DNA from: Poa pratensis
Taxonomy: Eukaryota; Streptophyta; Magnoliopsida; Poales; Poaceae
Length of the DNA stretch: 64,000 nt
NCBI GenBank assembly: GCA_947311845.1
Contig: CAMZMU010000111.1
Location: forward strand, 9,552,626-9,616,625
Direction of reading: 5' to 3'
Position numbers and translations under genes: made by a program. The number at the start of each line of letters is the position of its first letter. Positions within the stretch are counted from its first letter, which is position 1. Below are positions 11,686 through 23,460 of the stretch, one piece after another. The notes under the pieces are model-generated. The model saw nothing but the letters and a program-made list of their open reading frames with translations. It had not been told where the DNA came from and did no database searches.

Positions 11686-13493
11686 AACGATAAAAACAAA
11701 ATAATTTCTGAGGTGACATGCTACAATCATAATCTTGATCAAATAATATGTAAAGCACATGTTATGAATGAAGTGATCCAGGTCAATGGTCTATAGTTTG
11801 CTAGCAAGTAGATAATGAGCAAACAACTGAATCATATAAGCAAAAACTTTTCATGAATAGTACTTTCGAGACAAGCATCAAGAGTTTTGCATAAGAGTTA
11901 ACTCATAAAGCAATAGATTCTAAGTAAAAGGTATTTAACCAACACAAAGGAAGATTTAAGTTTCAGCAATTGCTTTCAACTTTCAACATATATATCTCAT
12001 GGATATTTGTCAACACAAAGCATATAATAAGTGCAATATACGAGCATATAAAAATTGTTGCACCAAAGTTGACACTAGTGTTTGCTTCTAAGATAGAAAG
12101 AAGTAGGTAAACTGACTCAACATAAAAGTAAAAGAAAGGCCCTTCGCAGAGGGAAGCAGGGATTAAATCATGTGCTAGAGCTTTTTAAGTTTTTGAAATC
12201 ATATAGAGAGTAAAAATAAGTTTTGAGAGGTGTTTGTTAATTGTCAACGAATCAGAAAATGGAAAGTACAATATGACCCCTGCCAACCAGACTTTTAAGA
12301 GCGGCTCCCATGAAGGACGTTATTTCTACCAGCAAGGCAGATCATCCCTCTTTCTCTTTTGTTTACACATGCAGATATTTCACTGTTTGTCATTGCTTGA
12401 CTGATAAATCAGGGCAAAAATGTGAAGAGAATTAAGCGGTTAAAGTTGTAATTAATTGGGACTGGGCACCCCATTTGCCAGCTCTTTTTGCAAAATTAAT
12501 GGATAAGCGGATGTATATGCCGCTAGTCCGGTGGTAAAGTCTGTTTGACAGTTGACATAAAGACATCCACCCCGTCCTCATGAGCTTGGTAAACATTGAC
12601 ACAAAATAGGAGTAATAAAGTTTGAATAGTTTAAAGGTAGCACATGAAAAATTTACTTGGAATGGCAAGGAAATACCACATATAGGTAGTTATGGTGGAC
12701 ACAGATGGCATGGATTTTGGCTCAAGGTTTTGGATGCACGAGAAGCATTCCCTCTCAGTACAGAGTTTAGGCTAGCAAGGTTATTTGAAGCAAACACAGG
12801 ATATCAACCGACACAGCAAGGCTTATATGAAAACATATTGCAAGCATTATAAGACTCTACACTGTCTTCCTTGTTAACCAAACCCTTTTACTAGAAAATA
12901 TCTAGACCTTAGAGATACCAATCATGCAAACCAAATTTCAACGAGCTTTACGGTAGTTCTTCATTAATAGGTTTTAACTACATGATACAAAAGCTTAAAC
13001 ATGAACTACTTGATAACTCAAAACAATTGACAAGTATCAAATTATCCAATACAATGATCTACAAGAATATGTAAGCTTTTTCCATTATACCATCTACCAC
13101 ATGCAACATTTTCTGTTCCAACCAAACACCAATCAATTTATTTCAACATAAACTCTCCAAACAATTATAAGTGAAGCAAGAGAGTACTTTCTTTAAAAGA
13201 ACTAACAGCTCTGAATAAGAGATGCATGCAAAACAGGAGCTAAAAGCATAGCAATAGCTAGATAAGAATACTCAACAAGTATAAGTGAAGAATAGGAGTA
13301 TTCATATGAAAAAGCGGAGCGTGTCTCTCTCCCAATCAAGAATGCTGGGGTCCAATCAAGTTGACCATAAGAAAAATAAAATACTGAAAATAAAAGCACA
13401 CAGACGCTCCAAGTAAAGCACATATGATGTGAAAGAATTAAAATATAGTTTCACTAGAGATGACCTGATAAGTTGCTGATGAAGAAGGGGATG

Positions 13494-13580
13494 CCTTGGG
13501 CATCCCCAAGCTTAGACGCTTGAGTCTTCTTGAAATATGCTGGGGTGATCCATGGGAGCATCCCCAAGCTTAAGCTCTTC
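13494..13580 (-). other. Element 1 internal copies of the polypurine-tract motif
   Basis: Two further copies of the AAGCTTGGGGATGC motif (minus strand) lie near the middle of the interior, about 55 bases apart, separated by CATGGATCACCCCAGC-like sequence. The same paired arrangement is at the homologous place in element B (about 40222-40310). They may be central plus-strand priming sites or relics of an internal duplication. Confidence 0.5.
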
Positions 13581-14184
13581 ACTCTTCTTGATCACATTAT
13601 ATCATCCTTCTCTCTTGACCCTTGAAAACTTCCGCCACACCAAACTCAAAGTAATTCTCATTAGAGGGTTAGTGCACAATCAAAAACTCACATGTTCTAT
13701 AAGGACACAAACATGACCGTTACTTTTAACATTAGCTACTGCCACTGATGTTATGTGAAGCTCTTCACCCTAAAAAAGAATTCCACTCAACACTAGTAAA
13801 AGAGAGAATGCGAAAAATAAAAGACAGAATCTGTCTAAACAGAACAGTCCGCAAAGACGAATTTTTTCGAGGCACTTACGTTGCTCAGATCGAAAAACTT
13901 TAAACTAACGAAAGATGCGTACATATCTGAGGATCACGCACAAAAATTTCAGATTTAAATAATTTTTCTGTGATTTTACAGAATTAAAACGGTGAACAGC
14001 AGAAATCTGTTCCTGCGCAGAAATCCAAATCTAGCATCATCTTCCTATTAGAGGCAATACTTGGCACAACAATGCGATAAAATAAAGATACAAAGGAATT
14101 GTTACAGAAGTAAACAACTCCTTGACTCAAAAAAAAAAAATTGCAGAAATAAAATAATGGGTTGTCTCCCATAAGCGCTTTTCT

Positions 14185-14816
14185 TTAACGCCTTTCAGCT
14201 AGGCGCAGAAAGTAAGAATCAAGTGTTTCCAAGTGATGAAGCATCAACAATCTTACGCTTAGCTCTCTTACCTTACCCTTATCTTTAGGAAATACTTGGT
14301 TACACATAGGTGAAGAGGCGAAATTCATAGTGCCTTGGCCCACATCTATTATTGCTCCAAAGCGTTTCAACAGAGATCTTCCAAGCGTAATTTGTCCTAC
14401 TCCTGCACATTCAATGACAAGATAATCAATAGATATTGTTATCCCAGGAGTTTTGTAAATACTCCTTCGGCTACTCCTCTTGGTAATTTAATAGTATTAT
14501 CACCCAAAATTATACAATCTTCGCATTTGGAAAGCTCCCAAAGATTTAAGGAATCAAAAATATCCTTGGGCATTAAACAGAATTCAGACATAATATCACA
14601 GCGAGCATGAAAAGTTTCACCATTGATAACAACTTTTACTGAGGGAACCCATCCCGATGGTTCAAAATTTACTGGCACATTATCATAGTGTTCACAAATT
14701 TGATTATACCCTTCTTTTAGACCAGATATGTTTGTTTCAAGAGTGTTAAGTCTATCACTTATGCTTGTCAAAGCCAAATCAATTTTACTGATTGGAGGGC
14801 TAGAAATTGTAATCAT
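14185..14816 (-). pseudogene. Element 1 gag-pol remnant with degenerate aspartic protease
   Basis: Two overlapping minus-strand frames give a retropepsin-like fold: VVINGETFHARCDIMSEFCL, then MPKDIFDSL, then, after a frame break near 14440, LKRFGAIIDVGQGTMNFAS. In plant Ty3/gypsy elements the active-site region reads CDIGAS-LMP. Here the glycine after DI is M and the run is altered, so it is unlikely to be active. No RT follows. This is the only protein-like sequence I can support in the interior of element 1. Confidence 0.65.
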
Positions 14817-15237
14817 TTTTTATAGCATTAAAAGCTTGATCCCCATCATAACGAAGGAAATCTCCTCCTACCACAGCATCTAAAGCATATCTGTAGCAAA
14901 GAACAAGACCAAAATAAAAGCTACTAAGAAGCAGGCTTAAAGTCATTTTAGGTTCAGTTTTAGCATAAGACTCAAAAATTCTAGACCAAGCATCTTTAAA
15001 ACTCTCCTCACTCCTTGCTTGAAAGTGAAGATCTCTTCCTCAGGCGACATGATGACAGGAACAGGGCTAGACATGATAACAAGACTGAAAAATAACAATT
15101 CGAAAATAAAAGTAACTAATTTTTTTGTGTTTTTGATAAATAAAGCAAACAAGACTAAATAAAAATAAACTAAGCAAGACAATAACAAAGTAAAGAGATT
15201 GGAAGCGTGAAACTCCCCTTGCAGAAATCCTCTTGCT

Positions 15238-15253
15238 CCCTGCAACGGCGCCA
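15238..15253 (-). other. Second, imperfect primer-binding-site copy in element 1
   Basis: The segment CCTGCAACGGCGCCAGAAAA repeats the primer-site neighbourhood about 75 bases further into the element, with one change (CCTGCAAC instead of CCGGCAAC). The shared context, including AGAAAATATG, shows a local duplication of the LTR-leader junction. Confidence 0.6.
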
Positions 15254-15310
15254 GAAAATATGGCGTGTGGAAGGGGAAGCAAGGAGATTTTGAACCGAAG
15301 TGCTTCTGCT

Positions 15311-15327
15311 CCCCGGCAACGGCGCCA
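15311..15327 (-). promoter_or_regulatory. Element 1 primer binding site (tRNA-Asp type)
   Basis: On the minus strand this reads TGGCGCCGTTGCCGGGG, complementary to the 3' end of plant tRNA-Asp including CCA, eleven bases inside the 5' LTR. That spacing is usual for this group of grass gypsy elements (TTTTCTGGCGCC context). Confidence 0.85.
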
Positions 15328-15338
15328 GAAAATATGCT

Positions 15339-18300
15339 TGATTGCGTGGATCACACGTTCGTTGGGAGACCCCAAGAGGAAGGTATGATGCAGTATAGCA
15401 GCAGTTTTCCCTCAGTATGAAACCAAGGTTTAATCGAACCAGTAGGAGCAAGAAATCACTTCGGAAGGTTGTCAGTGGCGCGCTGACGTGGAATCTGCAC
15501 ACAACACAATCAAACTACTTTGCCCCAACGAAACAGTGAGGTTGTCAATCTCACCGGCTTGCTGAAAACAAAGGATTAAACGTATGGTGTGGAAAACAGT
15601 AGTAAATTGCAGAGAATGAAAAGGAACAGTGTTTGCAGTTGGTTGTATTATCAGTGTAAAAGAATGGACCGGGGTCCACAGTTCACTAGTGGTGTCTCTC
15701 CATAAAAGATAACTAACATGCTGGGTGAACAAATTACAGCTGGGCAATTGACAAAATATTGAGCGCATAACAATGCATATATATGACATGATGATTACTA
15801 TGATATTCATGTGGGCATTACGACAAAATACATAGACCGTTATCCAACAGCGTCTATGACTAATAATCCACCGCCAGGTTGTCATACCGAGTTCCCCGTT
15901 GGTATTAAGTTGCAAGCAACGGATAATTGCATTAAGTAATGTGCGTAAAGTAAACAAATGCATTAGACCTAACGGCGTACCCTTAAGCTAAGCATCGGTT
16001 ATTTTATCCCTAGTGGCAACAGCACATCCACAATCTTAGAAGTTATTGTCACTCTCCCAGATTACCGGAGGCATGAACCCACTATCTAGCATAAATACTC
16101 ACTCTTGGAGTTACAAGCATCTACTTGGCCAAAGCATCTACTAGTAACGGAAAGCATGCAAGATCATAAATAACATATAAGATAGATTGATAATCAACTT
16201 GACATAGTATTCAATATTCATCGGATCCCAGCAAACACAACATGTAGCATTACAATAAGATGATCTTGATCATGATAGGCAGCTCACAAGATCTAAACAT
16301 GATAGCATAAAGTGGAGAGACAACCATCTAGCTACTGCCATGGACCCGTAGTCTGGTGGCTCTAGGTTGACGAGGAATATCTCCCCGGCAATAGTGCCAG
16401 AAACAATGCTTGTACGTCACACGTCAGTTGGGAACCCAAGAGGAAGGTATGATGAGTGCAGCAGTAAGTTTTCCCTCAGTATGAAACCAAGGTTTAATCG
16501 AACCAGTAGGAAAACGAGGTTGCTTCGAAGGTGTTGGTGAAGGAGTGTAATGCGGCGCAACACCAGGGATTCCGGTGCCAACGTGGAACCTGCACAACAC
16601 AACCAAATTACTTTGTCCCAACTTAACAGTGAGGTTGTCAATCTCACCGGCTTGCTGAAAATAAAGGGTTAAACGTATCGAATGGAAGATGATGTTTGTT
16701 TGCATAAAACAGTAGAGAACAATGATTGCAGTAGATTGTATTTCAGATGTAAAAGAATGGACCGGGTCCACAGTTCACTAGTGGTGTCTCTCCAATAAGA
16801 TAACTAACATGCTGGGTAAACAAATTACAGCTGGGCAATTGACAATTGATAAGTGCATAAAACATGCATGTGTGAGTTGTGGCGTCTACTATGAGATTCA
16901 TTTGGGCATTACGACAAAGTACATAGACCGCTATCCAGCATGCATCTATGCCTAAATAGTCCACTTTCCGGTTAACATCCGTACCGCTTCCAGTATTAAG
17001 TTGCAAGCAACAGACAATTGCATTAAGTAATGTGCGTAATGTAAACAATACATTCATCCTTGAATAAAGCATTGTTGTTTTACCCCTAGTGGCAACAACA
17101 CATCTACAACCTTAGAACTTGCTGTCACTATCCCAGGTTAAATAGAGGTTGAACCCAACTATCATGCATAAATACCCCCTCTTGGAGTCACAAGTATTCA
17201 CTTGGCTAAGGCTTCAACAAGTAACGGAGAGCATGCAAGATCACAAATGACATAGACATGATAATATAATATTCAGCTCCACATAGGTATCAATATAAGT
17301 CAGATCCCAGCAAACACAACATGTAGCATTACAATAAGATGATCTTGATCATGATAGGCAGCTCACAAGATCTAAACATGATGGCACAAGTGGAGAAGAC
17401 AACCATCTAGCTACTGCTATGGACCCATAGTCCAAGGATGAACTACTCACGCATCACTCCGGAGGCGGGCATGGCGATGTAGAGCCCTCCGGTGATGATT
17501 CCCCTCTCCGGCAGGGTGCCGGGAAGAGCTTCAGAAACCCCCCGAGTTAGGGTTGACGACGGCGGCGGCAACGAATATGTTCTGGATGAAAGGCTCGGTG
17601 TTTTAGGGTTTTCGCGTCTCGGGGAATAAATAGGCGAAGGGGCGATGTCGGCGGACCCCCGAGGGGCCCAAACCAAAGGCAGGCGCGGCTGGGCCCACTG
17701 CCGCGCCGCCAGGTAGTTTGGCCACCTCGTGGCTCTCCTTCGTCTCTCCTTCGGACTTCGTGTACGTGCTGGAAAAATAGGGACTTGGCCTTTTGTTTCG
17801 TGCAATTCCGAGAATATTTCCAGAAGTAACTTTCTGAAACCAAAAACAGCAGAAAACAGGGAACTGGCACTGTGGCATCCTGTTAATAGGTTAGTCCCAG
17901 AAAATGCATAAAAGTGATACGAAGTGTATATAAAACATGTAGCAAATGGTATAATATAAGCATGGAACAGCAGAAATTATGGATACGTTGGAGACGTATC
18001 ATAGTCCAAGGATGAACTACTCACGCATCACTCCGGAGGCAGGCATGGTGATGTAGAGCCCTCCGATGATGATTCCCCTCTCCGGCAGGGTGCCGGGAAG
18101 AGCTTCTGAACCCTCCCGAGCTAGGGTTGACGGCGGCGGTGTCTCTGGAACTTTTCGTGGATAATGGCTCGGGTATTTAGGGTTTTCGCGTCGGGAAGAA
18201 TAAATAGGCGAAAGGGCGGAGGCTGCGGAGCCACGAGGGCCCCACACCACCCCACGGCGCGGCAGGGGGGCCCGCGTGGCCCCATGGTGTGGGTGCCACG

Positions 18301-18572
18301 TGGCCCTCCTCCGTCTCTCCTCTGGACCCCGTCTTCGTGTTGGAAAAATAGGAGGTTCTGTCCAAGTTTTGTCCAATTCCGAGAATATTTCCAGACTAGC
18401 TTTTCTGGAATACAAAAACAGCAGAAAACAGGAACTGGCACTGTGGCATCTTGTTAATAGGTTAGTCCCAGAAAATGCATAAAAATGCTATGAAGTGTAT
18501 ATAAAACATGTAACAATTGGTATAATATCAACATGGAACATCAGAAATTATAGATACGTTTGATACATATCA
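15339..18572 (-). repeat. Element 1, 5' LTR, interrupted
   Basis: This LTR is in two parts, 15339-16353 and 18002-18572, which together match the left LTR. The outer end carries small changes (TGATATGTATCA) relative to the left LTR. The interruption is a separate retroelement flanked by a TAGTC duplication. Confidence 0.88.
16354..18001 (-). mobile_element. Single-LTR insertion with primer-site tail, nested in element 1
   Basis: TAGTC occurs at both borders (16349-16353 and 18002-18006), as in a normal integration, and comparison with the uninterrupted LTR confirms the exact empty site. Read on the minus strand the insert is one LTR (18001 down to 16408, starting TGATACGTCTCCAACG and ending CAAGCA), then about 54 bases of leader containing a degenerate primer site (TGGCACTATTGCCGGGG), ending GAGCCACCA. 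There is no second LTR and no interior. It is a related but clearly different family from element 1. Confidence 0.82.
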
Positions 18573-18577
18573 AATAT

Positions 18578-19370
18578 CATTTGGGATGGTAAATGTATCG
18601 TGCACAAGTTGGTACCTATACACTAAAACAACCGTACAATTTCATAAGTATTAGGATGATAATTGTCGTTTTCATAGTGACAACTACATCATAAAAACAT
18701 GGGTATTGTGTTCGTAACTATATTTAGAGGCCATGGTAACTAAATTGATTTTGTGGTGGTTAACTACATCATAAACACACATATAACTTCATAAGTACTA
18801 GATGGGTAATCTCATCACTATTGGGTGAGTAACTATTACCGTGAGAATATGGTAACTAAACTGATTTCGTGGTAGATAGCTAAACCGTCAACATTGACTG
18901 GTGACTATTAACGAGAGTATGATAAGTACAAAAAATTTGTGGATAACTACACATGAAAACACATGTAACTTTGTCAGTACTGGGTGGGTAAGTCCATCAG
19001 TATTGGATGGATAATTATTACGGAGAGAGTATGGTAACTACATTGATTTCATGGTGGATAGCTATATCATGAAGAAATGGATAACTTCATCGGTACTTGA
19101 TGGGTAACTTTATCAGTATTGGGTGGGTAACTATGGTTAACTACAACGATTTCGTGGTGGATAATTAGATCATGAACACATGGTAACTTTATCAGTATTG
19201 GGTGAGTAACTATTACCGAGAGAGTAGGTTAACTAAATTAATTTCGTGGTGGATAACTGCATCATGAACACATGGGTAAATTTATCAATATTGGGTCGGT
19301 AACTCCATAAGTATTGAGTCGGTAACTATCACCGATAGATTAGGATAACTCAATCAGTACGTGGTGGTCG
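18578..19370. repeat. Degenerate quasi-tandem repeat region
   Basis: The phrases GGTAACTA, TTTCGTGGTGGATAACTA, CATCATGAACACATGG and TCAGTATTGGGTGGGTAACT recur about every 70-115 bases (for example near 18752, 18866, 18938, 19047, 19150 and 19241) with heavy divergence. This is an old minisatellite-like array. It is non-coding on both strands. Confidence 0.65.
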
Positions 19371-19769
19371 GATGAGACTCCGTCATTGCGCAGCGGCGAG
19401 GCCGGTGGCGCTACACCCGACAATAGACGGCCCTCGGCTCTCGGCAAACAACATTATTCGGTACGTTCTAGACGACCGAATACTACGCCGACTCCAAGAA
19501 GAGCATGGCGCGAACTGTGTTGACACGTCCTCACACACGACCTCCCAATCATGTGCTCACACCATCGTCTATGAAGCACCGTGCCCACGTGCGCTAAGTT
19601 CTGGCGCCACCCTCACGAAATCACTAGTCGTGCATGACTCTCCTAGCAACTTCGCCCGCAACTCGCCAACGCCTCCGAACGTGAAGAACTTCTCTCCGTC
19701 GCTGCTGCCGCTCGATGTGGTGGGAAGGAGACGAGAGAGAGACAAAGAAAAGAGATGCGTGAAAGGACA
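19371..19769. other. Unassigned GC-richer stretch
   Basis: A frame of about 144 codons on the plus strand crosses this stretch, but its product resembles no family I know, and composition alone explains it. I see no splice sites or promoter. It is probably part of a decayed repeat. Confidence 0.35.
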
Positions 19770-22000
19770 ACGATGTCGCCTAGGGGGGGGTGAATATGCG
19801 ATTTAAATTTTTTTTGGTTTAAGCTTGATAAATGCGGAATAAAACTAGGTGTTTTAATTTAACAAGCATACAACCTAAATATAGTCGGTTCACCTATGTG
19901 CACCAACAACTTATGCTAAGCAAGACAAGTAACAAGGTGATAGCAAGATATAAGACTTCAAGCACGAAGGCTATCACAATGTAAAGTGCATAAGTAAAGA
20001 GCTCGGATATAGAAATAACCGAGGCACGCGGAGACGATGATGTATTCCCGAGTTCCTCCTTTTGAGGGGAGTACGTCTCGTTGGAGGGGTGTGAGTTTCA
20101 AACTCAAACGCCACAAATGGCCTCACCCTATTCTCCGATGAACCTCGCACAAAATCTCGGTTCACCTTCCACTATCGGAATCCTTCAAGGTGGAATCCGG
20201 AGCCCTTACAACAAACCTGGGGCACAACCCAGAAAAGGATTGGGAGCTCCGAAGCAACACGAACCGTCTAGGGTCCAACGACCCAAGAGTAACAAGCTCA
20301 CAAACTTTCACTTCCACGAATCTTCGTGGAGAGTGCAAACCGATGCACAAAAGCAAAGGTAAGAACACAAGAAGTGCTCAAGTCCTTCACTCCCAAATCC
20401 CACCAAAAGCAACTAATACTTATGGGGGAGAAGAGAGGAAGAACAAAGAAGAACTCAACAAATGAACTCCAAGATCTAGATCCACTAGGTTCCCCTCACT
20501 TAGAGGAGAGATGGATTGGTGTAATTGTAGATCTAGATCTTCTCTCACTTTTCCCTTAAAGATATGCAAGAATCATGGGAGGAATTGAGAGGGAGGCAAA
20601 CTTTCCAAGGTCAACAATGGTGAGAGAGAGAGGGGAAAACGTGCTTGACCAAGCTTGAATAAGGGGAGGGGTATTTATAGCCCCTCCCACGAAAATAGCC
20701 GTTGCAGCCACACTTAGACCGGAATATCCGGTCCCTGACCCAAATATCCGGCCCAAATATCCGGCCGAGTACAGAGGCTCGCGCCGTGAAGTCCTTAGCT
20801 GATTTTCTGGAAAAACTGGGGGACCGGATATTCCGGTCCCAACTAAACCCGGAAAATCCGGTCTACCCGGATATTCCGGACCAAGACAAAACCGGAATAT
20901 CCGGTTTGCTGAAAACTGACAGAAACAACAAAACGAAAACTGCAATATCTTTTTCATCCGGACTCTGATTTTGATGATCTTGGACTCGTTGGAATCGCAA
21001 CGAAGAGCTCTACAAGATCATGCAGAGAAATATCATAGTCCATCATGTGAGGAGGAGATCACAAGAAGAGAGTTTGACCTCTTTAGAAAAGACAAACCGG
21101 TAAAACCTCCAACATAAAAAACGCAACAAGATATTCAAATGAAATCCGTTTTTGATGAACTAGAGCTTGGCATGAAGATGAACCAAGCTCTAAATCCTCA
21201 CTTGGATAAAAGCCAAATAAGAACCAAGAAAGATGATATGCCAAGTATGCAAAGGTTTGAGCTCTCCACAAAGATGCGATCAAGTTACTCACTTGAGAGC
21301 CCCCTTGATAGTACGACATCTATCCTATAACCTGGTCTCCCACTAACACCATGAGTCCGGTAAAATAGAAACCCTATCAAGATCATACCTTCGCCTTGCG
21401 CATTCCACCTGAGCTAGATGAGGACAATCTTGATCTCTTCAAGTGGACCACCTTTCTTGATTGCACTTTGCTTGGTGAAGACTCACATATCGCTCCCCCA
21501 TACACCACTATGGGAGAGTCTCTCTTAGGCATCTCTTCACTTGACCATTATCTCCAAAAGGGTGGCAAGCTTCAAGCTTAAGATTTCTTCGAGATGCTTC
21601 TCTTGAACTTGCACTTCTCAATCTTGACGACGATCACCACTTGACGTCATTCTCCATGAGCTATATAAAATCTTCCTTTTGATGCAAGCTCATGGAAAGA
21701 TACCATACCATTGGATCACATGATCCCACATGGTCCATCATTTAGCTTCGTGTGTTGATCAACTTGAATCCACTCTTTGCACTTAGACTTGATCAACCTT
21801 GTATCTTTTCTTCTTCTTGATCATATCAAATATGTCAATTATAATCAATGATCTTGATGGCCTACAACCTTGAATCCAACACATGGAGTTCAAGCGATGC
21901 CAGTGGACAAACCTATAAGAATATCTCAATACAAACATTAGTGCATAAGGATTGTCATTAATTACCAAAACCACACATGGGGGCAACATGCACTTTCAAT
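19770..22000. mobile_element. Dispersed grass repeat of uncertain class (non-coding)
   Basis: The start (GATGTCGCCTAGGGGGGGG, then GTGCACCAACAACTTATGC) and the end (ATTACCAAAACCACACATGG then GCAACATGCACTTTCAA) are phrases I associate with a repeat family abundant in Triticeae and relatives. No LTR pair, inverted ends or secure target duplication could be identified, so class and exact borders are uncertain. It has no credible coding frame. Confidence 0.5.
20719..20905. repeat. Cluster of CCGGATATTCCGG-like palindromic motifs
   Basis: Seven copies of the half-site ATATCCGG / CCGGATAT or the full palindromes CCGGATATTCCGG and CCGGAATATCCGG lie in about 190 bp, alternating in orientation, with GGTCC commonly flanking. 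The rest of the surrounding repeat lacks them. Confidence 0.75.
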
Positions 22001-22208
22001 GCGGCCAGGTGCTTGCGACGATATTGGGGAAAAACATAGTTTAAAAAATCAGAACGGCTGTTGGTTCACGGTTTACTGGTCCGACAGCCAGTTCAAATGG
22101 TACAACAGCTAGACAAGCCATTAAAGAAATTAATTATTTTTTAGTAAAAAACAGAAAGAAAATGGCCAAATAGAATAACGATCCATAAGAAAGCATGAAA
22201 TAGTGCTA

Positions 22209-22275
22209 GACGAGGTGGTTAGCGTGTGGGACTAGGCACTCTGTGCCCCAGCGGCGCAGTTTCAAATCCCACTAG
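22209..22275 (+). repeat. tRNA-like SINE head (possible)
   Basis: A block resembles a degenerate tRNA: A-box-like TGGTTAGCGTG (from 22216), about 33 bases later a B-box-like GTTTCAAATCC, then CCACTAGGG. Grass tRNA-derived SINEs start in this way. I find no clear 3' tail or target duplication, and it does not fold into a complete tRNA, so it is not called a tRNA gene. Confidence 0.4.
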
Positions 22276-22633
22276 GGTTTAAACAGTCGCGAGCGCTCCT
22301 GCTGATTAGATTTCCCGAAAAGAAAATATTTTTAGATCTTAGAAATTTAAAATATCATTTTCAAAAATTTGCATGCACCACATGCCACCAGTAGGGCTGT
22401 CTTCGTTGTTCATCTTCCAAAGTGGACTCCTCTTAATAATATTTAATATATCAAAAATGCACATTTGGTTTTTAAAAACTTGGAGGATTTAATATATCTT
22501 ACCGATTAGTTATGGGATTTATTAAAACCTTAATGCTTGTTTATAAGAAAAATTACATAAATTTTAACTTGGGTGAAAATTTATTTCTTAAACCCACTAT
22601 TTTTTTTGAAGTTGTTCTATTCTCTTTGGAGTG

Positions 22634-22790
22634 ATTTGGCATTGTACGGCCATAATCATTTTCTGTTTTTTCTTTGAGAAGATAATCATTTTCAGTAGAG
22701 CGCAAAAGACTTGGCATTTGTACGGCCATAATTATTTTCTGTTTTTTAGAGAATAATCATTTTTAGTACATGGCAAAAGATTCAGAAAAC
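22634..22790. repeat. Local duplication, about 76 bp
   Basis: The segment GTACGGCCATAATCATTTTC, with TGTTTTTT and a following AATCATTTT, occurs twice about 76 bases apart (from about 22644 and 22720) with small differences. It is non-coding. Confidence 0.6.
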
Positions 22791-23068
22791 CCCAAAATAT
22801 CTCTGGACCAAATTTAGCCCATGTTCTCCTTCTTCCTTTCCACCAAAATTGAATTGATCCAGCCCGTCAATCCTTTTTCCCTTTTCCTTCTGTTTACGTT
22901 TTTTTTATTGTGCTTAATTCTACCCCTAAGGCCCATGTTCCATTTTTTCAGCCCAGGCGCAAGCGCACCTCTTATATCGATGTAACATGAGAGCAATGTT
23001 TTGGATGCCGAGCCATATGTTGAAAACTCAAATCATATTTTGAAAACTTAAATCATATTTTGACAGAA

Positions 23069-23142
23069 TAATCTACATATACTATTTTTCTGATTTTTTT
23101 AAAAAAATTCAAAATCAGAAAAAAAATAGTGTATGTAGATTA
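23069..23142. repeat. Foldback (inverted repeat) of AT-rich sequence
   Basis: The arms TAATCTACATATACTATTTT and AATAGTGTATGTAGATTA, with TCTGATTTT / AAAATCAGA between them, pair almost completely around a short A/T loop at about 23097-23110. It could be a MITE core or a natural hairpin. No target duplication was seen. Confidence 0.65.
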
Positions 23143-23460
23143 TGTTGTCTTCTACCAAAGTGGAAAATCTCAAATATAAATATGCTATATTTTGGGCCGT
23201 GCAAATATGAGAAAATATGAATCTGAAAGTAGTGAATAGCGCATAATTTGAGCCCTGCAAAATCTATCAGAGTATGTTGTTTAGCCAGGAATATGAATTA
23301 TTTTCGCCTCCGAGGCCGATAGTGCCGGAGGAAGAGCCAGCAAGTCTGCCCCGGCAAACCCAGACGCCCTCACACGCGGCCAGTTTTGTTAAAATTGTCG
23401 GGATCTCCATTACCCACATCGTAGGACGACGACAATCGTGAAGTTAGCCAAATATTTTGT

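Larger units (their letters stand above)
10065..18572 (-). mobile_element. Element 1: complete non-autonomous LTR retrotransposon (gypsy-like, LARD type)
   Basis: Both ends are defined: LTRs beginning TGATACGTCTCAAACG and ending CGCAATCA (minus strand), with the 5-bp target duplication AATAT at 10060-10064 and 18573-18577. Next to the 5' LTR (right side) is a tRNA-Asp-type primer site, and next to the 3' LTR (left side) a purine tract. The 3.7 kb interior holds only a decayed gag/protease fragment; I see no reverse transcriptase, RNase H or integrase, so mobility would depend on a partner element. The two LTRs (about 1,580 bp each) differ at only a few positions over the stretch I compared, which suggests a fairly recent insertion. 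The right LTR is interrupted by another insertion (16354-18001). Confidence 0.9.

Noticed and set aside
19372..19806. A host gene in 19.37-19.81 kb
   Set aside because: No recognisable domain, promoter or splice sites, and the stretch is surrounded by repeats.
22209..22275. A functional tRNA gene
   Set aside because: A- and B-box-like blocks are present, but no complete acceptor or anticodon stem could be paired; a SINE head is more likely.
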